From positions 1 through 25,642 of the forward strand of contig JAHFQG010000002.1 in assembly GCA_023266415.1 (NCBI GenBank): 25,642 nt of DNA, in the 5' to 3' direction. This document shows, piece after piece, positions 1-10,200 of the stretch (position 1 is its first letter; every line of letters begins with the position of its first letter). The notes beneath the pieces were generated by a model. The model was not told the origin of the DNA, did not search any database, and worked only from the letters and a program-made list of their open reading frames with translations. The translations under genes were made by a program, and so were the position numbers. The stretch comes from Francisellaceae bacterium. GTDB taxonomy: Bacteria; Pseudomonadota; Gammaproteobacteria; Berkiellales; Berkiellaceae.

Positions 1-1105
1 CAATCAACGCCATCCCCAACCGAGGCCAATCCCCCCACACGCCCCCCAACATAAGGCTGTATAAAAGCAATACCCCTGTTTGCCAATGGGTCAGTTTTTG
101 AGAAACGACAGATCCCACAATAAGAAAGTAAATCACCCAACTCCCTTGTAAAGCAATACGTACAAAATTGTGATAGCCTGTAAAGGCATAGGCAAAAAAA
201 GGTTGAGCCATCACCAAACTGGCATACAACACAGCGTACCAATACCGCTGAGCCAACGAAAGCACCTGTTTTCTGGCCAAAAAAATCCAAGGCAATAAGG
301 CCGTAAACAAACTCAAAACGTGAGAGTCCTGAATAAAAAACCACCAAAAATGCCCATTGAATATCTCAGAAGAAGGGGTAATATGGTGCAGCAATGCGCC
401 CTTCGCCCCATAAAAAGACGATAAACCAGTATACAGCGCGGTAATGAGTCCTAAATACAGTAATGGTATCCACTTGTCTGGCATGACAGTCCACAAATAT
501 AAATATGCCACCCCCCCCAATAAAAAACAATTTTGGCGGGTTAAAATGCCCAACACAGAAATAATGGCCAAATAATGCACGGCCCGTTTTTGTACGGCAT
601 AAAACGTCAGAATTGTCCACACATACACCCAAGCATCCGAAGCCTGATAAGGTGTTTTCAATGGGATCAGCATGGCCCAGTGGGGTACCAGCAATAACAG
701 ACTGCCCGCCAAACAAGCCAACGTATTTTGAGAAGTTCTTCGAAAAAAAATGTAAGACAAACACCCTGTTAGGGCAAAAGCCATGCTGGATAACAGCAAA
801 AACGCCCCATGGAGACTGAAACCTAACATTTGTAACTGAGCAACACCCCATGAGGGCAACACCCGCATAGCATGGTGTGGCTTGATCAGAGGGGTTGGGG
901 CCAAAGAGTCTACCATCTGAATATAGGCATTACAATCATGAACGGGCAAACAGCCTTTATCGTGGGCCCGCAATTGCCAGGTAAGTAGGCAAGTGACTCC
1001 TATTAGACACAGAAGGTGGTAGACATCTTGATATCGCTGATAATGTTGCCAAAGGGGAGGGAAAATGTTAGTTTTAACCACCAATTGTTTGGGAACTATC
1101 CCCAT
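1..1105 (-). CDS. Polytopic membrane protein, GT-C-like, 3' end cut by window edge
   Basis: A continuous open frame of 368 codons runs on the minus strand from an ATG at 1105 to the left edge, with no stop, so the C terminus lies outside. The product begins [15 protein letters not shown] and has a first membrane segment at about residues 27-41. It then alternates aromatic-rich hydrophobic segments with short basic loops, giving roughly eight or more membrane helices. A HHAMRVLP stretch lies in the first large loop. The layout resembles polytopic GT-C glycosyltransferases or sugar-lipid membrane proteins, but I do not recognise a specific family. The start is well supported: an in-frame TGA lies two codons upstream, and AAGGAGGGTGATCC, almost exactly complementary to the 16S rRNA 3' end, directly precedes the ATG. 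It is divergent from and overlaps a glycosyltransferase gene, which suggests a shared role in surface glycan assembly (inference). Confidence 0.75.
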   Translation of the reverse strand, partial: MGIVPKQLVVKTNIFPPLWQHYQRYQDVYHLLCLIGVTCLLTWQLRAHDKGCLPVHDCNAYIQMVDSLAPTPLIKPHHAMRVLPSWGVAQLQMLGFSLHGAFLLLSSMAFALTGCLSYIFFRRTSQNTLACLAGSLLLLVPHWAMLIPLKTPYQASDAWVYVWTILTFYAVQKRAVHYLAIISVLGILTRQNCFLLGGVAYLYLWTVMPDKWIPLLYLGLITALYTGLSSFYGAKGALLHHITPSSEIFNGHFWWFFIQDSHVLSLFTALLPWIFLARKQVLSLAQRYWYAVLYASLVMAQPFFAYAFTGYHNFVRIALQGSWVIYFLIVGSVVSQKLTHWQTGVLLLYSLMLGGVWGDWPRLGMALI

Positions 1106-1811
1106 GGATCACCCTCCTTTCCGATTATCCGTTGTCGTCCCAGTATATAATGAACAAGCTACCCTCGAAACCATTATCCGGCAGATCCGCCAAGTGCCTC
1201 TGTCTATCGAGCTGATTGTGGTCGACGATGGCTCTAAAGACGGCTCGCGTGACATTCTAAATCGCCTGAATGCAGAAGGCCTCATCGAGCATCTTATCTT
1301 GCAACCCAGCAATCAAGGCAAAGGGAGCGCCCTCGCCACGGGGTTTCAAGCGGCGACAGGAGATGCCATTATTATCCAAGATGCCGACTTAGAATACGAT
1401 CCCAACGAATACCCCAAAATTTTAGAGCCCATCCTCCAAAACAAGGCTGATGTGGTGTACGGCTCTCGTTTTATGGGGGGTCAAGCCCATCGGGTGTTGT
1501 ATTTTTGGCACTATGTGGGCAATTGCATACTCACTTTGTTATCTAACATGATAACTAATTTAAATTTATCGGATATGGAAACGTGTTATAAATGCTTTCG
1601 ACGAGAAGTTATCCAAAGCATCACCCTTCAAGAGCAGGCTTTTGGCATTGAGCCAGAGCTCACCGCTAAAATTGCCCACGGCAAATGGCGCATCTACGAA
1701 GTGGGCATTGCCTACAGTGGGCGTACTTACGAAGAAGGGAAAAAAATCGGATGGAAAGATGGGGTTCGGGCCATTTATTGCCTTCTAAAATACGGGCTGC
1801 TCAAACTATGA
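1065..1811 (+). CDS. Family 2 glycosyltransferase, dolichyl/polyprenyl-phosphate sugar transferase-like
   Basis: This is a GT-A fold family-2 glycosyltransferase, expected to move a sugar from a nucleotide donor to a lipid or glycan acceptor at the cytoplasmic face. Visible motifs, numbered from the internal Met at 1104, are [10 protein letters not shown] at 8-17, [10 protein letters not shown] at 39-48 with Asp41/Asp42, the metal-binding DAD at 93-95 inside QDADLEYDP, and a GSRF motif further on. No C-terminal membrane segment is seen, so it is a soluble, DPM1-like form. Two starts are possible. ATG 1065 has a strong Shine-Dalgarno-like GGGGAGG four bases away. ATG 1104 gives a more family-typical N terminus but a weak ribosome site. 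The stop overlaps the next gene's ATG (ATGA at 1808-1811), which points to translational coupling with the decarboxylase-like enzyme. Donor and acceptor cannot be read from the sequence. Confidence 0.9.
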   Translation: MLVLTTNCLGTIPMDHPPFRLSVVVPVYNEQATLETIIRQIRQVPLSIELIVVDDGSKDGSRDILNRLNAEGLIEHLILQPSNQGKGSALATGFQAATGDAIIIQDADLEYDPNEYPKILEPILQNKADVVYGSRFMGGQAHRVLYFWHYVGNCILTLLSNMITNLNLSDMETCYKCFRREVIQSITLQEQAFGIEPELTAKIAHGKWRIYEVGIAYSGRTYEEGKKIGWKDGVRAIYCLLKYGLLKL

Positions 1812-2773
1812 AACGTGTACTCTTGGCAGGCGGCGCGGGTTTTTTAGGCTCCCATTTAAGTTTGGCCTTGTTGCAGCACGGATATGAAGTTATTTGCCTG
1901 GATAACTTTTATACGGGTCACTGGCGCAATCTACAGACTTGTCAGATGTCGCCTTATTTTCATGTTCTAGAACAAGATATTCGAACACCGCTAGATATAG
2001 CCGCCGATTATGTATTGAATTTTGCCTGCCCAGCCAGTCCACCGCATTATCAGAAAGATCCCATTTACACCCACCAGACTAATGTGTTGGGCACCTTAAA
2101 TCTGATTGAAAACGCGCTTCGATACCAGGCCATTTTTTTACAGGCTTCCACCAGTGAGGTATATGGTAACCCTCTAGAGCACCCGCAATCCGAAACGTAT
2201 TGGGGCAATGTCAATTCTTTTGGCCCACGGGCATGTTACGACGAAGGTAAGCGCCTGGCAGAGGCTTTGCTATACGATTACCACCACCAAAAAGGCCTGG
2301 ACATTCGCATTGCGCGTATTTTTAACACCTATGGGCCGCATATGGATGCCTTAGATGGTCGAGTTATCAGTAATTTTATTATTCAAGCGCTCCAACATCG
2401 GCCTTTGACAATATATGGCTCTGGGATGCAAACCCGGTCTTTTTGTTACGTAGAGGATTTAGTACAGGGTATCTTGGCATTATTGCATACCTCCCCCCCT
2501 ATCCATACCCCAGTGAATTTGGGAAATCCAGAAGAACACACGTTGCAAGAAATTGTTGCACGCATTTTACAGTTGACCCAGAGCCAATCTACCCTATCGT
2601 ATCATCCACTGCCCACGGATGATCCGACACAGCGGTGCCCCAATATAAAAAAGGCAGTTGAATTGCTAAAATGGAGCCCAAAAATTTCATTAGAAAATGG
2701 GTTAAAACAGACCATTGAGTACTTTCAACAGACAATGGCTGAACCCTCTATAAATTTCGTTGAAATTGAATGA
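1808..2773 (+). CDS. NAD-dependent sugar-nucleotide epimerase/decarboxylase, UDP-glucuronate decarboxylase (UXS)-like
   Basis: This extended short-chain dehydrogenase of 321 residues most resembles UDP-glucuronate decarboxylase, which makes UDP-xylose. It has an N-terminal Rossmann motif GGAGFLGS at 8-15 with Asp32 placed to bind NAD ribose, the family-typical ACPASPPHY at 73-81, TSEVYG at 115-120 and the catalytic YDEGK (Tyr144, Lys148). GRVISNF follows later. The start was set at ATG 1808 because that gives the canonical [15 protein letters not shown] terminus and forms an ATGA overlap with the upstream glycosyltransferase. A longer in-frame opening back to 1685 merely overlaps that gene. 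The 3' end overlaps the convergent transporter gene by 26 bp. UDP-glucose 4-epimerase or dTDP-glucose dehydratase is less likely given the ACPASP and CYDEGKR signatures. The probable role is supplying an activated pentose or related sugar to the neighbouring transferases (inference). Confidence 0.88.
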   Translation: MKRVLLAGGAGFLGSHLSLALLQHGYEVICLDNFYTGHWRNLQTCQMSPYFHVLEQDIRTPLDIAADYVLNFACPASPPHYQKDPIYTHQTNVLGTLNLIENALRYQAIFLQASTSEVYGNPLEHPQSETYWGNVNSFGPRACYDEGKRLAEALLYDYHHQKGLDIRIARIFNTYGPHMDALDGRVISNFIIQALQHRPLTIYGSGMQTRSFCYVEDLVQGILALLHTSPPIHTPVNLGNPEEHTLQEIVARILQLTQSQSTLSYHPLPTDDPTQRCPNIKKAVELLKWSPKISLENGLKQTIEYFQQTMAEPSINFVEIE

Positions 2774-3626
2774 GTATGGCGCTGGTGATCAATAAGATTG
2801 CCCCCAGTATTTGTTGTCCTGAAAGGACCTCATGCAACAGCAATACTCCCACCAATACAGTGACAACAGGTTCGGTAACGGACAAAATAGAGGCCCGTAA
2901 AGCACTGATCTCCTTCAACCCCATTAACACGAGCTGAATAGGAATGGCTGTGGTTAAAAGCCCTTGTAGTATTAAGTTACCCCAAATTTGAGGAGAAGCG
3001 GCCCAAAAAAGCGAATTTTGAATCCATGCCCCTACACCCAACCCTATTGCTGCGCCCACACAAATAACCAAAGCCAACAACTGACCATCTACTTTTCGGG
3101 CAACATATCGCCCTGCACTCATCATATAGGATGCCCAGGTTATGGCTGAAATCAACCCCCATATCACCCCCACTCGATTGACCGAATGATGAAAAGAAAG
3201 ACCATTTAACAACAATAATCCCACCAGCATGGCCAATAAAGTGAGTCCAGTCCAAAGGGTCATGGCTTTTTTATAAAAAATCCATGATCCCAACGCCACC
3301 CACAACGGGTATGAAAAATAAATCACTTTGGCCAATCCCGTGCCTATCATCTGACTGGACAAAAAATAAGCCACCAAGGAAGCAGCATACCCGAAAGCAG
3401 ACAGTAAAAGGATATGTGAAAAATCAAACGGCGTACATGCCGTTTTCATATGCTCCCAGGCCTTTTTGGGGATAAAAAAAGCAATCCAGATCCCCGCAAT
3501 CATAAATCGAACAAACAACATGGACTCTACCGCCAGGTGTGCTTCCATGGCTCGAATACCCAAATACCCCGAAAATCCGTACAATACCCCCGCCAGGGCA
3601 ATATACAGGCTGGCTTTTAATTGCAT
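2748..3626 (-). CDS. EamA/DMT-family inner-membrane transporter
   Basis: The 292-residue product is almost entirely hydrophobic, with about ten predicted membrane helices in two halves, matching the duplicated EamA architecture of drug/metabolite transporters. The N terminus MQLKASLYIALAGVLYGFSG and the late SVTEPVVTVLVGVLLLHEVLSG, with Glu-Pro at the start of helix 9, are typical of the family. It is expected to export or import a small metabolite across the inner membrane; the substrate cannot be inferred. It is the second gene of a pair: its ATG lies one base after the stop of the flavin-reductase-like gene. Its 3' end overlaps the convergent decarboxylase-like gene by 26 bp, leaving no room for a separate terminator. 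Confidence 0.9.
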   Translation of the reverse strand: MQLKASLYIALAGVLYGFSGYLGIRAMEAHLAVESMLFVRFMIAGIWIAFFIPKKAWEHMKTACTPFDFSHILLLSAFGYAASLVAYFLSSQMIGTGLAKVIYFSYPLWVALGSWIFYKKAMTLWTGLTLLAMLVGLLLLNGLSFHHSVNRVGVIWGLISAITWASYMMSAGRYVARKVDGQLLALVICVGAAIGLGVGAWIQNSLFWAASPQIWGNLILQGLLTTAIPIQLVLMGLKEISALRASILSVTEPVVTVLVGVLLLHEVLSGQQILGAILLITSAILIQFQRNL

Positions 3627-3627
3627 A

Positions 3628-4236
3628 CTAAAACAACCTATTCATGTTAAAGGCATCCCGAACAACCGCATATTCATAGTACCCCATCCGGGCTATCCGT
3701 TGCAGCAGCGCTGTATCTACCCGACCCTCCACCAATACCGCGTCATCAATGTGAATGCCCACCACATGACCTATCACCATTTGAGCACTGGCTTGAAAGC
3801 CATCAAAGTCCAGTGAAACGGTTTTGACATACCGACATTCTAAATGAATGGGAGAAGCTTTAATACGAGGAGGATTAACCAGTTGGGAAGGGGTTGTTTC
3901 AATACAAAAGTTATCTGTCTCGCTAACCCCATAGGGCAATGGCACAGAAGACTGATTTATAGCCTCCCGTAAAGGGTAGGTAGCAATATTTACCACAAAT
4001 TCACCTGTGGCTTCCACATTTCGAAGGGTATCTTTTTGAGTCTTATCGGCTTTAAAGGCACTGGCAAACATCACCATGGGAGGAATATCCGCAATGGCGT
4101 TAAAATAGCTGTAAGGGGCTAAGTTAACCACCCCTTGAGCGTTCAAGGAAGAAATCCACCCAATAGGCCGAGGTGCCACACAAGCCTTAAAGGGGTTAGA
4201 GGGTAGGGGGCAAGGGTATTGCGTTTCAAAAAACAT
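3628..4236 (-). CDS. Flavin reductase-like, FMN-binding split-barrel protein
   Basis: The 202-residue product matches the flavin reductase-like domain family (FMN-binding split barrel). It has VAPRPIGWISSLNAQGVVNLAPYSYFNAIADIP near residues 20-52, the region that packs on FMN in flavoredoxin and RutF-like proteins, and FVVNIATYPLREAIN further on. The mid part (SVPLPYGVSETDNF) and a GHVVGIHIDD segment also fit. It probably binds FMN and either reduces free flavin or serves as the reductase of a two-component oxygenase; the partner is unknown. It is the first gene of a two-gene unit with the EamA transporter. Its ribosome site (AAGGGGGGAG on the minus strand) lies inside a predicted hairpin, and a TATAAT box lies just upstream of that. 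Confidence 0.88.
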   Translation of the reverse strand: MFFETQYPCPLPSNPFKACVAPRPIGWISSLNAQGVVNLAPYSYFNAIADIPPMVMFASAFKADKTQKDTLRNVEATGEFVVNIATYPLREAINQSSVPLPYGVSETDNFCIETTPSQLVNPPRIKASPIHLECRYVKTVSLDFDGFQASAQMVIGHVVGIHIDDAVLVEGRVDTALLQRIARMGYYEYAVVRDAFNMNRLF

Positions 4237-4242
4237 CAGCTC

Positions 4243-4262
4243 CCCCCTTCATCAAAAGGGGG
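4243..4262 (-). promoter_or_regulatory. Hairpin over the ribosome site of the flavin reductase-like gene
   Basis: On the minus strand CCCCCTT (4262-4256) and AAGGGGG (4249-4243) form a 7-bp, mostly G-C stem around a 6-base loop. The right arm contains most of the purine-rich Shine-Dalgarno stretch that ends about four bases before ATG 4236. In RNA this would hide the ribosome site. Whether it acts as a regulatory switch, an RNA thermometer or simply occurs by chance cannot be told from sequence. Confidence 0.45.
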
Positions 4263-4264
4263 AT

Positions 4265-4270
4265 ATTATA
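4265..4270 (-). promoter_or_regulatory. Possible -10 box for the flavin reductase-like/EamA pair
   Basis: A perfect TATAAT on the minus strand lies 29-34 bases upstream of the start codon, between the 3' end of the giant gene and the leader hairpin. The region 17 bases further upstream (TCCTAG) is not a recognisable -35 box, so this is a weak promoter call. Transcription from here would begin right at the hairpin. Confidence 0.35.
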
Positions 4271-4299
4271 CCGCAAAATGCCTCTTACTAGGACTATTG

Positions 4300-7200
4300 T
4301 TATTTTTTTGGCTTTGATGATGACTGAGTCGTCGAAAGAGGTGGCCGATAGCCAGGGGCCATTGGTTTTTCTGAAAAGAAGGAATGACCGATGGTTTTAT
4401 TGGTCGCCAACAAATCATTTAGATTTCCGACTTTTTCCTTGTTTGTCAGAGGATTAGGTTTCACTTCTTCTGTGTTGGCCAACGTTTCCAAATCTTTTTT
4501 TAGCTGTTCGTCTTGTATTATAGGTTTTTGATACAATGCTAATTTAGATTGATATTTTTTGTAAATAGCCTTGAACAAAAGACAGATCCACAAGCTTTGT
4601 AGCATCAAAATCTTTTGATGCCCGTTTTGTGAGGATTTTAATTTTTCTATAAACGGATTTTGGGTCAACCAATGTTCAGCAATCTTTTTGTCTGATTTAG
4701 AAACCTGAATTATATTTTTTGGGCGATGCTTTTGTTGTCGTAATTTATAATTTAACCACAGATTTTTAATAGAAAACCAAAGAGAAACGGCTATGAAAAT
4801 AGGCGTGGCAATAAGAGGTATTAATACGAGTATCAGCTGCACAACCTTGTGCCATTGTTTCAGCTTCTGAGCTTCTTTTTCGAGAATGGTTAATTTCCGA
4901 TAGGGCATAGGGACAATGGTTTCATTAAAATTTGGTTTTTCATTCCAAGGAGCTTCTCTGGGTATTTCTGGTGTGACAGATGTACGTTCACTCGGCGGTA
5001 TCCGTTTCTGCACCTGAGCAACCAACACACGATACATGGCTAAAGTTGTCGGATTTTGTGGTCCTACTGTTTCTCGATAAAATTTTAATCGTGTTTGCAT
5101 GTCCGCTAAGCTACTTTTCCAAAACCATCCTTCTTCTTTGAAGAGTATATTTTGTATGTCACCTGACACAAATCGCATTTGATCTAACATCGCCTCCCAA
5201 TCAGCTTTCTCCTGCTCATTTGCATAGCGTACTTCTTTGCCTGAAAATCCGGATAAGGTATCGACCCGAATATCAAATTTATCTATCAAGCTATTAGGGT
5301 CTGGGAGGCCACCTAACATGCCACGCTGCAATTTATCTCGCCATTCAGAGGCATCTTGGTCTGATAACATCACAGCATATTGCTTTTCTGTGACTTTATC
5401 TTTCATATATAAGACAAAGTGGCATACGGTATGGGGTGCATTTTGAAAAAAATCAGCTTCGGTTAAGCATAAATTATTCGAAATAAAAATATTGTCATTA
5501 AAAGGGCAAGTTGCCATAGATTGGAGTTGTGCACCGGGAAAGTCATTTAAATCACTTGCATCGGTCCAACATTGGTGCGCTCTTTTACTAAATGTCAGCT
5601 TAGGTATTTCATTAAACTTTTCTTGGTCCTGTTCTTGCTCTACCTTTAGGCTGATTTCCTGCTTAGCTTCTATGTGTACTTCTTTTTGGTCGTTCTGACC
5701 AGAGGGATCTGGATACTGCTCTTTACAATAAGGCAGATTTTTGTTCATAATTGCTTCAGCATCTTTTTTAACGTCTTTTGCATGAACACTTTCTAGTGTG
5801 GGAACATGTTCCAACACTTTTCTCAATATTTTGTCAAACGTTTCAATATCTTTTTTCACAATGTTCTTAGCATCCTGCATAGACACTGTATGTAAAAACA
5901 AATTTCTGGGGGATGTGTCTAAATCGGTATAAATGATATCTTTTGCTATTTTCAGTAACATTCTTTTTGTTTGATAGTTTATTTCTTGGTTTCTGACCAA
6001 TTTCAGAACGGCACGTTTATATTCTGATTTAATGGTTTGTCTGACGGCAATAAAAGCATCATCCTGTACTTGATTGATGAGATTTTTTTGTATTAACGAT
6101 AAAACATCGGACGTTTTGACATTGCCTATGTTTAAATGCTCTTGCAATACTTTGTCAGATACAAAACTAATGCCTTGACTGTTGGTCAAATCTCGATTGC
6201 GCATGGCTGCTTGAAGGACGCCTGATTGGGTATCTAGGGGTGAAACGTTGAGCAAAGAGAGAGCCCCGAACTTGTTTTTTGAATCTTTGATGGCTAACTT
6301 AATATCTGTCCCGACGGTATGGGTTTGATCAAAGTACATGAAATAATCATTCCGAGAATAGTTTTCACATCCTGGCTGCCGACTCAATACCTCCACAATA
6401 GCATCTGAAGATCCAATTTCGATATCTGCTGTATTTGCAGCAGATGGATTTATCCATTTGGCGCATAAAACACCTTGTTTATTAAAATACAAGACATGCT
6501 TATAGCGATCGGTATAGTCAGTGGACTCACTGTAGAATTTGGCAATAGCCGCAGCCACCTCCTCATTGGAGATACCCGAAAAGTAAGATCCCACATCCAT
6601 AATGGCCTGATAGCGAGAAAAGACTTCTTTTTGGGCACAAGCTTGGACGTTTATCAGGTATTGGCGTATTTTGTCCGGGCCAGAGAGTGTTAGCCGATTG
6701 AAGCTTTTAGACAAATTCAACATATCGGTTTTTGAGGGATCTTTCAAGGCTGCCAAGGTTAGTCCATCCGTTCCTAAGGATACTGATCGCTCAAAATGCA
6801 GATTATCCAAAATAGCTGGGTTATCAATGGTGCCAGATGCCCCGGTTACCACCTTTAACATTTTAGTCATGTCAGTTGGGGTGGCGTTTATCATATATTT
6901 ATATAATCTAATACTTTTGAAAATGTATTCTTTCAGGAAGAACAGGGTGGTATTGGTTCTTTTTTCCTTATTTTCCTCTTGTGAATAGAAGTTTAAAAAG
7001 AATTCAACCACCTCCTCTAAGGAAGTTTTTAAATTTTTAAGATCACACAATGGAAAGCCTTCTGACTTAATATCGGTTTCAGACAGATGTAAATCTCGGT
7101 GGATGCTTTTTAATATATATCGTTTTTCTTCATCTGAAGAAGCCACATCATATTTTTCTATTTGTTCTTTAAAATAATAGCTTAAAAGTTCTTTGGACAC

Positions 7201-10200
7201 GCCTTCTTTTTTTCTGAGATGGACTAACCCTGTATACCCAAAAATTTCATATATATTGGCAAATTTAGATTCTTTCTTTGGGGTATTATTACCTGCGTAA
7301 GGGATAGCACCCTCACAATTTTCGATGTCATAGGGGGCAGATCCAGGGTGGTCTAACCCGTAATTGACATTTTCTTCTTTTGACAGTATCAGGGGCAAGA
7401 TATTGGTAAACTGGGCTCTATAAAAGGCAACTATGTCCTTACCAGAGTCGGACAGCTTGCTTATAGCATTAGGTGCACTCATGTTTAAATTTTGCTGAGG
7501 TGAAAATAGAAAATCAGTTATTTCTTGTTTTTCTGTGTCTGTTAAATTGGCTTTTTCAAAACATTGTTTGAAGAAATCTTGCTTAATTAAAGCATTTCTA
7601 ATCGTATTTAAAGTTTCATTAAACTCTTCTTTTCTCAAAAACAAATTAGGTTCTATGAGTTTTTCATACAGTACCTTTCCATCTTTGTTTTCTGTCTGAC
7701 ATAAAAACCTAAAGAAGTCGACTTGTAAGTTAATGATAGAATCTTCTGGTGATATGTTATGGCTTACTGTATAATTTAATTCCTCTTTCACTCTTAAAAT
7801 CGTATCAACTTCATCAATAAAAAAGTCTCCTTGTGATTCCAGTATGTTCAATATTTCCTCAAACAAGGCTACTTGGACTGGAGATCCACATTCGGTCAAA
7901 GTGGCCTCATAGGAAGATTGTAATGACAAAATACTGGTTTTTGTGGTGACAATATAATTTTTATTTTGCACAGCTTCTATCAAGGTATTTCTAAGATTTC
8001 GCAGATATTCGATGCTTTTTAAAGAGTCGCTTTGGGTGTCATCTGTGGAAAATGGCACACATTCTCTTGAAAATAAAAATGGGACAGCTGATTGACCAGA
8101 TAATTTTTTGGAATTCGCACTTAAATCACGCAAGTTTGTTTCATACAGGGCTTCTGGGACAATTACCCCAACCAATCGAGTGCCATCTGCCTTCAAATAA
8201 CAAGAAAGTGGCATGAGCACTTTAGATTTCCCGCCGCCCATAATAAGTTGAATGGCGTTACATTTATCTTTTTCAAGTAAGGTGGATAACATATTTCGTT
8301 GTATAGGGCGGAGCAGATTACCTGATAAAAATTCATATGCTAAGAAATAGGACTGATTTTCGTCCTGAGAGGTATATGCTCTTTTTTCGGAAAGCACTTC
8401 GGCTAACTCATCTTGATTGTTACTTTGAGATTTTATATACAGTCGGGTAAAATATTGATGGTCGGTTGACAGCTCCAACCATTTTTGAGTCTTTTGATAG
8501 AGTTCTTCTATTTCGTTGTCGGTTATTTTGCCTAATTTCGCCCGATACAACGCTTTATCCTTCTTTAGATACAACTGTATCAAGTCAAAATGGGTGATTT
8601 CCGTTCGTTCTTCCCCCAAAATTTGGCCAAGGTGCTCTGCTGCCCCTTCTTGTTGTCGAAAATTTTTAAGACTGAGTTCCAACACATCGTTCCAAGCTGT
8701 ATTAACTTTGCTAGCCAAATCACTCAACGTTGTTTGTACGGTACTTCTCAATACGGCCTGATTTTTAATGTTTTTGACACACTCCTCTCTAAAGTCTTTT
8801 AGGCGATTATACCGAACTTGTCCCACGGCCGCATCGTGCGACATATCGTTTTCTAACGAATTCTGTGTTTCGTCTTTTTTCTGTTCCTGTTCCATTGAGT
8901 TGGTTTTAATATGAAATTCTTGGACCCAAGGAAATTCTTTGTTTTTAAAGTTTTCAATATTGTTTTCAAAGTCAATATTGGGTGCTGAAAACAAATCCGT
9001 TTTTCTTAAAGAAATATCATGCGTTTTATTGTATTTGGTTTCCAAGGCAGAAAGAGATTCAAGCCCAGAATCAACATTCCCAAAATGTTCCACTTTAAGC
9101 TTCAGGCATCTTGTGTTTTCAAAACTAATCCCAGAAAAATTCTCAATAGAAATCAACTGTTCGCCGGTGAGTCTCATTTTTTCTGGAACATTATTGTAAT
9201 TCATTTCATATTTTTCTTTGTTTTTAGAGCAACACCTTTTGGCATTTTTAAAAAGTTCGGCTTTTAGATCTGTAGACTTATTTTGTTGACTATGATGATT
9301 CACCAAGTGATGACACAAAACGTTATTTAAGAATCTTAATCTTAAGGCGCTTAATTTGGCATTTTCCACGATAAACCCTTGGCCACTTTCTTCAACAGGA
9401 ATTGAGTCAAAAATTTTATTGGCAAGTGACAGAGTTACTTCGTTCAAATCGTAGTATCCAAACCCTTCAATTTCTTTCAGAAGGTCAAAGGCTCGTTCGT
9501 ATTGTCCTTGGCCCATAAACAGGTACATCAAATAAATTTTATCAGTTATCTTGATCGCAGTTAGTTTTCCTAATGAATCCACTGAAAATTCAGCATAGTA
9601 TTGGGAGTTATCCGCATAGTGTTGGGATTTATATGAATCAATTTTGTCTTTTACTGTCCATCCTGTTGTATCTAAAATATTTTTATTATCTTGTAGATTA
9701 ATATAGGATTGTATGGGAACCAATATTTTAGTTTCAAATTTACTGTTTTGAACGGCTAAATATTGGTCAAATCTTTCTATTTCTGTTCTTTGCAATTCAA
9801 CTAACTGGTACTCATCATTACCCTGCCACCAAATCCCCTTTTTGCCTGCTTCTTCTTTACAACAAAATGACAGCCCATAGCGGCGTAAGTTTACGAAATT
9901 ATAATCGGTATAAATTTCAGAAAAATCGCAACATTCAAACTTTTCAAATAAGTTTTGGTTCTCGAGTGATTTATTTGGCTGACTTTTATTCGTAGGCTGC
10001 TTTAGGCTTGGGGCTTTGAAAAACTGCAATGTGCCATGACTGGAGGATGTAAAGGTACAACAATTAGAGCGAGTGGGCTTGCCTACGTACTCTATAGCAC
10101 CTGTTTTTTTATCAACGCACAAAATTGATTCTTCACAAGAAACCGAACTTGAGTTGCATTTCATAAAAACATTATACTTTTTCGAATTAAACAAAAATGG

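Noticed and set aside
613..819. 68-codon plus-strand frame
   Set aside because: Antisense to the membrane-protein gene, low-complexity Pro/Lys composition, no ribosome site.
366..851. 161-codon open frame on the minus strand
   Set aside because: It is an out-of-frame shadow of the longer minus-strand membrane-protein gene, which stays open over the whole 1-1105 segment with convincing hydrophobic periodicity and a strong ribosome site.
1685..1807. N-terminal extension of the decarboxylase-like gene
   Set aside because: It overlaps the glycosyltransferase gene in another frame; the Rossmann fold begins at the ATG at 1808, which forms a normal ATGA coupling.
3284..3816. Plus-strand frames opposite the EamA and flavin-reductase genes
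   Set aside because: Antisense to two well-supported genes; composition is not protein-like.
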